Part shown: positions 18,599 through 26,675 of the stretch, piece after piece
Layout of the letters: every line of letters starts with the position of its first letter
Numbering within the stretch: position 1 is the first letter of the stretch
NCBI GenBank assembly: GCA_001017865.1
Contig: LATQ01000214.1
Coordinates: 1-42,089, forward strand
DNA from: Rhodococcus sp. IITR03
Lineage (GTDB): Bacteria; Actinomycetota; Actinomycetes; Mycobacteriales; Mycobacteriaceae
DNA: 42,089 nt
Reading direction: 5' to 3'
Program-made: the position numbers and the translations under genes
The notes under the pieces: generated by a model
What the model saw: the letters and a program-made list of their open reading frames with translations, nothing else
Database searches by the model: none
What the model was told of the DNA's origin: nothing

Positions 18599-19462
18599 GC
18601 ATCGAAGCGATCACCTGGCGCTCGAACGCGCCGACATTCCGTACCCCACTCCTCCCGGTATGCCCTCGGCACCGGCCCTGACAGTGGTGCTACTCGGCCT
18701 GGCCAATCATGCGTCCCGACATGGTGCGGACGCGTATCCCTCCGTGCGGACGCTCGCCGGGTACGCCCGCATCAGCGAACGCCAGGTGCAGCGTTGCCTG
18801 AAGGCGCTCGCCGCTCTCGGCCTCATTGCCAAAGGCGATCAAGAGCGGATTGCGGCGACGATTCCTCGCGAAGACCGTCGCCCCGTCCTGTACAACCTGT
18901 CGATAAAGCGGGGTGACACGTCGTCACCCCGCAGCTCTGAACGAGGTGACAAGACGAAGCGCCGCGGGGTGACAGGAACGACCGACCGGGGTGACACCCC
19001 GGTCACCCGAACCGTTCTTGAACCAAGAGATGAACCTGCTGCACTTCCCCACCCGACAAAACGCACCCACGATGCAACTTGTGAGCAGCAGCCATTTCCC
19101 ATCGACCGATTGGCCACGGCGTGCCGCCGAGCTGGCCTGTCTGCACGGTTCGACACCCTGACGCCGGCGAAGCGCACCCTCGTCGAGCAATCGATCGACA
19201 CTCACGGCGTAGATGCTCTCGTCCGTGCCGCGCTCGAACGTCATCGACCGTGGGACCAGCTCGCTCCGCAGCGGCCTGGATCCCGATCTGGCAGTCGCTG
19301 CAACCACCCCGTCCGAAACTCCCGCCACGATGCGGTCGGTGCGATGAGTACGGCTGGTTGCCCGACGACGAACTCGGACGTGCAGTGCGGTGTCCATGCC
19401 GCCAAGTGGCGTCGCACAGGATTACCACTCCTCCCCGGGAGACGATGCCCTTGGCAGCGTGA
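18595..19462 (+). CDS. Helix-turn-helix, replication-initiator-like protein (two apparent frameshifts)
   Basis: Corrected, the product is about 289 residues. It starts MSIEAITWALERADIP at GTG 18595, followed by SAPALTVVLLGLANHAS and a winged-helix segment (AYPSVRTLAGYARISERQVQRCLKALAALGLI). Next come a linker rich in RGDT/GVT repeats and a C-terminal zinc-ribbon-like RCGRCDEYGWL...VRCPCR. This layout matches helix-turn-helix proteins of actinobacterial plasmids, integrative elements and phages, often called replication proteins. The start and the helix-turn-helix lie in different frames (one G missing near 18615), and the zinc-ribbon end lies in a third (one base missing near 19250). No integrase or partitioning gene is visible nearby. 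Confidence 0.75.
18910..19008. repeat. Iteron-like GGTGACA repeats inside the helix-turn-helix gene
   Basis: Four direct copies of (G)GGTGACA start near 18910, 18943, 18966 and 18988. Two inverted copies lie at 18923-18930 (GTCACCCC) and 19001-19008 (GGTCACCC). They encode the RGDT/GVT linker, so they may be only a protein repeat. The spacing and the inverted copies also resemble initiator-binding iterons. Confidence 0.45.
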
Positions 19463-19643
19463 GCGCGCTTGCCGCCGTCGGCGGTGCATCGGCGCCGTAG
19501 TTGCCTCATAGCAACATATTCCGATTCATTGGACGGTTCTGCGCGAGACACTGCGGTGTCGCGAATCGGACATCGCCGATTCCTTCTCTCGGTACCATGA
19601 GCCCGTATTTCGTGGAGACGAGCGGCGGTATGCCGCGGAGGAT

Positions 19644-20449
19644 GTGAGGCAACTGGCACCCGAGAAGATCCAGCGTCATCCGATAGCAGTGTGCGTAGTT
19701 GGGACCGGCGCGATCGGACAGACGGTGATCGACGCTCTGCATGCCGGCTCGGTGCCGGACGTAAGCCTCACGGCCGTGTTGAACTCACGAAGCAGCCCTG
19801 AGGAAGCCGCTGCTGCGTTCGACGCTGCTGACATCGTGGTCGAAGCTGCCACGGTCGATGCAGCCCGGACAGTGCTGCCCGAAGTGGTGAAGCGTGGTAA
19901 GGACATCATCGTCTGTTCGTGTGGCGTCTTCGCCGAGCGCAACTTCGAGGTGGAATCGTTCGGCTCCGGACCAGGCCGTGTACTGCTCCCGACGGGTGCG
20001 ATCGGCGGTTTCGATGTTCTGGCCGCAGCGACACGAGCAGGAACAGTTGACGCCCGCCTGACCCACACGACGATCAAGCGACCCAGTGCTCTCGGGATCG
20101 AAGAAAGTCTGGAGGTCGAACGGGAGGTGTTCCGAGGATCGTCCAGGGAAGCAGCGCTGACTTTCCCTCGAACCTCGAATTCGTCGGTGGCCCTCGCGCT
20201 CGCGACGCTCGGGCTCGATCGGGTCGAGGTGGTGGTCGTTGCCGACCCGGATGCCACCAGTACACGCCACGTCGTCGAGTGGGAGTCATCGCTCGGCCGG
20301 TACGAGTTGACGTTCGAGAACGCGATCGACCGGCGTCGAGTGGACGGACGTCTTCGATCACTGCCTGGTCGGTGATCGAGGTTCTTGCTGCGCTACCGCT
20401 CGGGATCGGTCCCGGCGCGGTCGTGCTCGGGCCTCTCCATAGGTCGTAG
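19644..20449 (+). CDS. Aspartate dehydrogenase family protein (apparent frameshift near 20345)
   Basis: The product is about 268 residues once corrected. The N-terminal Rossmann motif VCVVGTGAIGQTVIDAL, DIVVEAATVDAARTVLPEVVKRGKDIIVCSCG, the GGFDVLAAATRAG segment and TTIKRPSALG match L-aspartate dehydrogenases (DUF108), which make iminoaspartate for NAD synthesis or interconvert aspartate and oxaloacetate. The C-terminal family sequence SSITAWSVIEVLAALPLGIGPGAVVL lies in another frame, ending at TAG 20447-20449, so one base is probably missing near 20345. GTG 19644 is very close to its GGAGGA site; a GTG near 19689 is an alternative start. Confidence 0.8.
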
Positions 20450-20710
20450 CCGACGCCGGCCCGACGCTTCGAGGACGATTGGTCGCTTTCGCGTGTTTGG
20501 ACCAGAATTTCGGGACGAAAGTCCCAGGTGCCCGGGCGGAATCGTAACCACTTCTGTCACATTCATGTTTCCTGATAGTTGCCCGGGTAGCGGAGGGTGA
20601 ACGAGTCCTGTACACAGTGTGAAACACCACATTTCAGAGGTGAAGGTGTAACTCCCTACCGGGAGTGGCAATTCGGTTTCACCTGACCTACTCGCACCCT
20701 GGAGCAGCCT
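20450..20710 (+). promoter_or_regulatory. Noncoding leader with stacked hairpins before the 20711 ORF
   Basis: No gene is visible. A hairpin with a GAAA tetraloop lies at 20512-20525 (GGGAC/GTCCC). A nested structure lies at 20638-20684: AGGTGAA 20638-20644 pairs with TTCACCT 20678-20684, enclosing ACTCCC/GGGAGT at 20651-20666. This is more structure than a plain promoter needs, and it ends 26 bases before the next start codon. I do not recognise a known riboswitch class. Confidence 0.4.
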
Positions 20711-21088
20711 GTGACGACATCCCCGCTTTCCGACCGACCGGCACGGGTACTTTTCCTCGGCACTCCCTCCAGCGCTGTCGCACTCGACCGGTGGACTGAG
20801 CTGCAGGAGCGACTCGATCTTGCAGGCATCGAGACCACCCCCGCTTTCGAAGGCGAGGTGGACTACGCGATCCTCACCGAGGACATCCTCGACGGCTACT
20901 GCACCGCCGCCGAAGCACTCACTCTTCAGAAGCTCCGCGCTCGAGGGATCACGTGCGCAAGCACATGCGCCGGACCCGAGCAGATCCTGGCAGCGCTCGC
21001 GGAATCTTCCGCCGACGTTGCTTCGGTTGTGCCGATTTCAGCGGCCAGGGGACGCACCCACAGACGGGTTGTACGCAGCGCGGTCTGA
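20711..21088 (+). CDS. Conserved-looking protein of unknown function, BRCT-like pattern
   Basis: The product is a 125-residue ORF from GTG 20711. The pattern ARVLFLGTPSS...LDLAGIETTPAFEGEVDYAILTEDILDGYCTAAEALTLQKLRARGITCAS resembles a BRCT domain (strand, G-T/S, helix, strand, V-D-Y-x-I, helix K-x-x-x-A-x-x-x-G-I), as found appended to some DEDDh exonucleases. This is a weak visual match and no function is claimed. The last six or seven codons are encoded by the direct repeat beginning at 21067, so the C-terminus may have been altered when that repeat was placed here. Confidence 0.5.
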   Translation: MTTSPLSDRPARVLFLGTPSSAVALDRWTELQERLDLAGIETTPAFEGEVDYAILTEDILDGYCTAAEALTLQKLRARGITCASTCAGPEQILAALAESSADVASVVPISAARGRTHRRVVRSAV

Positions 21089-21144
21089 TCGTTAGGAACG
21101 AGTCGTGCGCGTCGGGTAACATCCACCGACGCGCACGATTCGTT
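21067..21144. repeat. Direct repeat copy 1 (78 bp, hairpin-containing)
   Basis: This 78-base block matches 25139-25216 at roughly 85% identity with no gaps. Shared cores are TACGCAGCGCGGTCTGAT, GAACGAGTCGTGCGCGTCGG and ATCCACCGACGCGCACGAT. It includes a 13-bp hairpin (TCGTGCGCGTCGG pairing with CCGACGCGCACGA) that looks like a transcription terminator. The similarity continues less well to about 21200. Confidence 0.85.
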
Positions 21145-21158
21145 TGTTGCGACTCGCC

Positions 21159-21200
21159 CTTCGAGACGGCATCTGTCCATTGACGTAGATGGCCGCCCTT
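21159..21200 (-). pseudogene. Remnant of an SDR gene 3' end
   Basis: Read on the minus strand this stretch gives AAIYVNGQMPS, closely matching the C-terminus of the intact-length SDR gene at 25227 ([13 protein letters not shown]). It has the same position relative to the terminator-like repeat as in that gene. No other SDR sequence is visible upstream, so it is a 3' fragment. Confidence 0.5.
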
Positions 21201-21281
21201 ACTTAGCTCGATTGCCGTGACAGTTTGGTACGACAGGGTGTCGATGATTGTCGAGTCTGACTTCAGCTGTCCTAACGCCGG

Positions 21282-23558
21282 TTGCAGGGTTCGGCCGACG
21301 ACAAACCTCACGCTGCCAGTGCGCAGACTCCCCCGAATGAGCGCACTGGTACGAGCCATATCGACACTTATGCCCCGGTCAGGGACTACGTCACGCCGGA
21401 CACGGTGCAGCCGGTCGTCGACGCAGCGATCGAGGCAGCACGGCCATCACCGACATCGCGACATCTGCTGCCCTAGCAGCGGCGGCAGACCCCGGCGGCA
21501 CGGTGGTGCTCGACTCCGGCCCGGCACGTTGGGACGGCAGCCGTCCACTCACCCCGTCGCCCACGATCACCTGCAAGGGGCACTCGTGGATCTACAGCGA
21601 TAACGGACTCCTCGAGGCAGCCATCGCCGATGTCCTCGGCGTGACTGTCCGCAACCTCGGCATCGGCGGGCAGACCTCCACCGAGGTCGCGATCCGAACC
21701 GGTGGCATCATCCCACTGCTCACTCTCGCCGGGAATCAGATCCCGGCCGATACGACTGCGGTGTCGGTGACGGCGATCCAGCCGTCGGGGGATTACCGCA
21801 CCAACGGGTCCTCGTCGTACACCTACCCCGGCACCCTCGCCGGGGTAGCGGGCACGCTCACCGAGACGTTGCAGGCGCAGGGCAGTAATCCGGTGTGGAC
21901 GTTCACCCGCACCTCTGCCGGTGATGCGGTGACGGTGCTGCCGAACACCCCGTTCCTGGTCACCGGCGATGCGCACGAGGACAAGACCACCGTCATCATG
22001 TGCGCGCAGAACAACCTCTACACCGTCGACGCGACGATGCGGTCGGTGATGCGCGACATCGAGGCGATGATCGGCACCCTGACCCCGGTCGTGAAGCGGT
22101 ACCTGATCGTCGGCGAGTTCACCTTCCCTACCGACGGGGACAACGCGACCGGCGGCCCGCTGGCCCGACGGAACAAGATACTGGCGATCAACAGCGAGCG
22201 CGCCGCGAAGTGGCCGAACAACTTCTACGATCTGCGCCGCGACTTCATCGACATCGGCATGCAGGTCGGTGGGCTGGTCCCGAATGCCGACGACATCTCG
22301 AAGATCAACCACGACACCACTCCGCTCGGCATTCTCAAGTCCGAAGCCGACACGCATCCGAACGCGACTGGCTACGCGGTGGTCGGCAAGCTCATCGCCA
22401 AGCAGCTCGTCGCCCGCGGCTGGGCCACCTATGCGGGCAGCACCCCGCCGGCGGCCCCGGCGATCACCGCGACCGGCAGTGCGGGGTCGGCGACGATCAA
22501 CGTCACCGTACCGAACAACGGCGGTTCGGCGATCACCGACTACGTGGTGCAGTTCCGGCAGGCAGGCACGACCCGGTGGTTCACCCACTTCGACGGGATC
22601 TCCACGGCGACGAGCATCCCGGTCTCGGGTCTGACGGCTGGGTCGTGGGAGTTCCGGGTCACCGCGATCAACGCGATCGGCCCGTCCGATCCGTCCGCTG
22701 TCGTCTCGGCCACCGTGACCGGGTCTGCGGACACTACACCTCCGACGGCTCCGACCTCGGTCACCGCGACCGCCGGTGACGGGCAGGCGACGATCACGTT
22801 CTCCGGTGCGACGGACAATGTCGCGGTCACCCAGTATCGGGTGTACTCGAACGCCGACGCCTACACCACGCCTATCGCGACCGGCGCGGGCAGCCCGATC
22901 ACGGTCACCGTCCCGAACGGCGTCCCGGTGCGGTTCCAGGTCTCGGCCGGGGACGCGGGCAACAACTGGTCGCCCCCGGTCGGCGTCGTCGAACGAGGTC
23001 ACCCCGACCGCGGCGGTGCCGGTGACGGTCATCGCGTCGGACTCGTTCAACCGCGCAGACGGCGCAGTGGGATCCCCCGACTACGCGTACGGCGGCAGCG
23101 GAAAATCGTGGAGTCCGCAGGGTTCGATCAGCATCATCGGCAACCAGCTCGGCACTACCGCAGCCGGCACGGTGTACTGCCTGATGCCGCACACCGACGC
23201 GGACCAGGCGGTCGAGGCGAAGATCGGTGCGCTCGGTACATCGAACCTGCAGATCCTTCTGCGGCGGGTGGACTCCAACAACTTCTACCGAGTCCTGATT
23301 TCTCCGCAGGGCGGTGGATCGATCAACAAGACCGCAGGGGGAACAAACACGTAGCTGAGTTCGAACTTCCCGACGGGGACGTTCGCGGCCGGCGATGTGG
23401 TGAAGTTCAGGGCGTCGGGTTCGACGCTGTCCCTGTTCAAGAACGGGCAGCTGGTGGAGTCCGTGACGGACGACAGCATCACCACGTCGGTGCATATCGC
23501 GCCCGGTGTCGCGGATATCACGGGCCGGTGGGACGACTTCAAACTGACCACCGCGTAG
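21282..23558 (+). CDS. SGNH hydrolase-like protein with fibronectin type III domains (frameshifts and in-frame stop)
   Basis: Reassembled, this is a protein of about 750 residues. An N-terminal SGNH-like domain has KGHSWIYSDNG where GDS is usual, NLGIGGQTS as block II and DTHPNATGY as the C-terminal D-x-x-H-like block. Two fibronectin type III domains follow (about 22440-22725 and 22740-22985), then a lectin/LamG-like C-terminus (SDSFNRADGAVGSPDYAYGGSG... RWDDFKLTTA). Apparent indels lie near 21440 and 22990, and an in-frame TAG interrupts the last domain at 23352-23354. The start is uncertain (TTG 21282 is the furthest in frame). This layout is common in phage tail-associated and secreted carbohydrate-active proteins. 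No signal peptide is evident. Confidence 0.7.
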
Positions 23559-23638
23559 TCGTCGCGCGGAAAATTTGCACGCTCAGTGCATGAATGTGAT
23601 GCGCTGCCGGAGATGTTCACCCACCGTATTGTGGGCGG

Positions 23639-24996
23639 GTGATCATTGCGATTCTGGCTGCATCCGCCCTATTCACGGCGGTGCTCCTCCGTAGCAGTTC
23701 ACGCGGGGGGCACTGCCGTGGGACATGGGTGCGACATTTGTATTCGTCCTCGGCTGGTCCTCGCAGCTCCCGTTCTTGTACACCCGCCTTACGACGGAGA
23801 CTGGATATCGGCGCAATTTGTGGGGAGAGCTGACGGAGGTCTCGGCGAGACCGCCGGAGATTGCAGTAATGGCCTCCAATGCCGTCGTTGTTCTCATCGC
23901 TCTCGCCATGCTCTGGAGGGGGATCCGAGAACCTGCGACGCGGACGGTGTCGGTCTTCGGGGTCGCCGCAATGCTCACCTTGATCGTCGCCATGTCGATC
24001 GAGCCGGCCGGATGGGTCAACTTCGCGACAGGCCAACCCGCGGTTCTGCTAATCCTGCTCGCGGCCGCAACGTTCGCAGCGCCATCCCGCCGTGGGGCGA
24101 TCACCGGCGGCGCGGTCTTCGCGCTTTCCTTCGCCGTCGTGGGTGGGCTCCTCGCCGTTGTACGTCCAGAGCGAGTGTTCATGGAGTGCAGCGCGAAGTG
24201 CTCCGTAATCGGAGAGATCTACACAGGGGCATCGACGCACGGGAACACGGTCGGTTTGATCACCGCTGCAGGGCTGCCGTTCGTATGGCTTGCATTCACT
24301 GGCAAGGTCCGACTGTGGATGGTCCTGTACTTGGCGCTGAACCTCGCTGCGAGCGGTAGCCGCACCGCCATGGCCGCCGCCGGAGTGACCCTGGTTGCGC
24401 TGATCATCACCCAGCCTGCGGCAGAAGGCGACGGAGCCCGCGGACGAAACCTACCGGTGCTGACCCTCGGAACGATCGTCGCGATCGTCGTCGCACTGAT
24501 CCTCCCGTTCACGGTCACGGAGGACAGGTTCGCTACCGGGCGAGGATATCTCTGGCGACTCGCCCTCGAACAATTCGAAGAGACGCCGTTTATCGGTGCC
24601 GGACTGACCTCATGGAATCGCTTCTATCAAGATGGTGAGTTCGGCGCGGCAGCCGCGTACTCCACTCACAATCAATGGGTTGAAATGCTGCTACTCGGCG
24701 GCGTTGTAGCGTGCGTGATTTTCTTGATCGGGTTCCTCAGCATGCTCGCCATCGGTGATCGGAGCCGCAAGTTCCTCGTCGCGCCTGTACTCCTGTCGGT
24801 GTGCATCCTCGGTATCGCGGAGCGACCGCTGTCGATCGGCGTTGTGAACTCGATGACATGGGTGCTGATCGCGCTTGTAGTGGTGTCGTCCTCCATACGC
24901 GTCAGGACTCCATCAGCCAGCCCGTCGCTCCAAGCACGACCCACGTCGACCCGATCGCTAGTCCCCACCACCACAGGGTCTCGGTGGAGAGAATGA
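23639..24996 (+). CDS. O-antigen ligase/polymerase (Wzy-like) membrane protein (apparent frameshift near 23708)
   Basis: The product is about 452 residues with ten or more hydrophobic segments. The hallmark large exported loop contains STHGNTVGLITAAGLPFVWLAF, LAASGSRTAMAAAGVTLVAL, GRGYLWRLALEQFEETPFIGAGLTSWNRF and AAAYSTHNQWVEMLLLGGV. The H-N-x-W/Y and SGSRT signatures are typical of the O-antigen ligase/polymerase family, which polymerises repeat units or attaches glycans on the outer face of the membrane. It is the only such protein in the window and could polymerise the product of the main operon. The first 25 codons lie in another frame, joined at a run of six G at 23705-23710, where a seventh G would restore the frame. 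Confidence 0.85.
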
Positions 24997-25060
24997 GCCC
25001 GAGCAGGCTGGCAGTGACCAGGATGACCCCCGCTACACAGGAGGCGATTCGAAGCTGCAT
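24902..25060 (-). CDS. Small two-helix membrane protein
   Basis: A 52-residue ORF starts at ATG 25060: MQLRIASCVAGVILVTASLL then TLWWWGLAIGSTWVVLGATGWL, i.e. two hydrophobic helices and almost no soluble part. A weak AAGGAAAG site lies 13 or more bases upstream. Its 3' end overlaps the tail of the Wzy-like gene on the other strand by about 95 bases, a region where that protein has low-complexity, non-family sequence. The composition favours a real protein, but no family is recognised. Confidence 0.5.
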   Translation of the reverse strand: MQLRIASCVAGVILVTASLLGLILSTETLWWWGLAIGSTWVVLGATGWLMES

Positions 25061-25112
25061 GTTGTGTGAGCTTTCCTTGTAGCACTGCGACCGGCAACTC
25101 GACGCGCTACCC

Positions 25113-25137
25113 GCCCCGTAACGCATCCTTACGGGGC
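25113..25137. terminator. Hairpin just before direct repeat copy 2
   Basis: GCCCCGTAA 25113-25121 pairs perfectly with TTACGGGGC 25129-25137 over a 7-base loop. It lies beyond the 3' end of the Wzy-like gene and next to the repeat hairpin, so it could be a terminator, though no T-tract follows. Confidence 0.4.
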
Positions 25138-25138
25138 A

Positions 25139-25216
25139 GGTTCTACGCAGCGCGGTCTGATACTCCAGAACGAGTCGTGCGCGTCGGTGCAGATCCACCG
25201 ACGCGCACGATCCGTT
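25139..25216. repeat. Direct repeat copy 2 (78 bp, hairpin-containing)
   Basis: This partner of 21067-21144 has the same order and orientation. Its stem (TCGTGCGCGTCGG with CCGACGCGCACGA) lies about 20-50 bases beyond the SDR stop codon, so here it probably acts as the SDR terminator. Together the two copies bound a 4-kb segment carrying the SGNH/FnIII and Wzy-like genes. Confidence 0.85.
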
Positions 25217-25226
25217 CCGGGCCACT

Positions 25227-26143
25227 CTACGGCGACGGCATCCCACCGTTGACGTGGATCGTCGCGCCCACTACATAACTGGACTCAGGCGACGCCAAGA
25301 ACACGTAGGCGGGCGCCAACTCGGTCGGCTGCCCCGCACGTCCGAGTGGTGTGTTCTGCCGAACTCGGGTAGCTCTTCCTTCGGCTGACCATCCGACGGC
25401 TGCAACGGCGTCCAGATCGGTCCGGGCGCAACCGCGTTCACGCGGATGCCTTCTCCGCCAGTTGGGTCGCCATGTTCTTCGTGAAGTTGTTGATCGCGGC
25501 CTTCGTCGACGAGTAGTCGATCAACGCCGGCGACGGCTGGTACGCCACAATCGACGTGGTGTTGATGATCGTCGAACCCGGCTGCAGGTGCTTCAATGCC
25601 GCACGCGTGGTGCGGAACATCGCGAGGATGTTCACCTGGAAGGTCTGCTCGAGCTGATCGTCGGGCAGGTCGTCGAGTCCCTCGACCGCGATCTGCTTGC
25701 CGGCATTGTTGACCAGGATGTCCAACCCGCCGAGCTGTTCGACCGCCTGGTTCACGACCTCGGAGCAGAACGAGGCATCCGTCAGATCACCCGGGAGAGT
25801 GACTGCCTTACGGCCGCTCTCGCTGATGATGCGGGCGACGTTCTTCGCGTCGGGCTCCTCATCCGGCAGGTACGAGATCGCGACGTCGGCGCCCTCTCGC
25901 GCGAACGCGATGGCCGTAGCGGCGCCGATGCCCGAATCTCCACCGGTGATCAGTGCCTTACGTCCTTCGAGCCGGCCCGTGCTCGATACGAGAACTCGCC
26001 GATGTCGGCCTTGGGCACCATGTCGGCGTCGAGTCCCGGCTCGGCTGATCCTGCTTGGGAGGTGAGATGGAGGGGTAGCGAGTGGTCGGATCCTGAAACT
26101 TCAGTTGATCGGTCTTAGTGGTGTGTACGTCTTCCTCAGGCAT
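25227..26143 (-). CDS. SDR family oxidoreductase, YghA/YhdF type (about four apparent frameshifts)
   Basis: The product would be about 305 residues. The N-terminus [33 protein letters not shown], with its Pro-rich lead-in, is typical of the YghA/YhdF group of classical SDRs. It is followed by ITGGDSGIG (NADP-binding TGxxxGxG), [33 protein letters not shown] (catalytic Ser and YxxxK), [16 protein letters not shown] and [13 protein letters not shown] at the C-terminus. These blocks lie in different frames: the frame slips near 26043, 25985, 25453 and 25345. It is probably an aldehyde/ketone reductase linked to stress; the substrate is unknown. It starts at ATG 26143. Confidence 0.85.
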
Positions 26144-26271
26144 GAAATACCGTCCTGTACATCGGTGGAGTCGTCGAACTACGCAGATCTCGTTGACAGT
26201 CGACTTCCCGCCGGACCCGCCTCGCAAACGCCCCCGGATGCCCGAAGACCGTCGAGGCAGCTATCACCGGC

Positions 26272-26478
26272 TCAACCGGCATCCTCCCATCGCGTATCAC
26301 CGTCTTCGGGAAACGGTGGCGGGACCTCGCGCTGGTCACGAGCCCGAATGATTCGCCCCAAGATCACGGCCACGGCGATCGACACGACAACCCAACCGAG
26401 GAGTACGAACACAATCCACTGCACAAGTCGGACAACGGTCCAACTTCGTGTTTCATAACCTGACGAGCCGGATATCAC
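26272..26478 (-). CDS. Small single-pass membrane protein
   Basis: The product is 68 residues from GTG 26478. A short polar N-terminus is followed by one long hydrophobic helix (LVQWIVFVLLGWVVVSIAVAVIL) and a basic then acidic tail (GRIIRARDQREVPPPFPEDGDTRWEDAG). No family is recognised. The gene lies alone between the SDR gene and the terminator of glycosylphosphotransferase 1. Confidence 0.5.
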   Translation of the reverse strand: MISGSSGYETRSWTVVRLVQWIVFVLLGWVVVSIAVAVILGRIIRARDQREVPPPFPEDGDTRWEDAG

Positions 26479-26552
26479 CCGATGAATTCACCCTGCCGCT
26501 CGAGACATAGACCTACCCCGGCCAGAGGAAGTGTGCCCACAGACAACAGAAG

Positions 26553-26590
26553 CCCCGCCGGAAGGCCATGCGAGTAACCTTCCGGCGGGG
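26553..26590 (-). terminator. Intrinsic terminator of glycosylphosphotransferase 1
   Basis: A perfect 13-bp stem (26553-26565 with 26578-26590) lies downstream of the glycosyltransferase stop. On the minus strand it is followed by a T-rich run (CTTCTGTTGTCTG). Confidence 0.75.
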
Positions 26591-26675
26591 TTCGATGTCA
26601 CCGTGCAGGGGACGGCGACAGCCTGAGACACTACCGCGAAGTTGATCTTGGGGCGAGGACTGTTTCGCCCGAAGA

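Noticed and set aside
18910..19008. CRISPR array
   Set aside because: The repeats are only 7-8 bases, irregularly spaced and within a coding linker. No array with regular spacers is present in the window.
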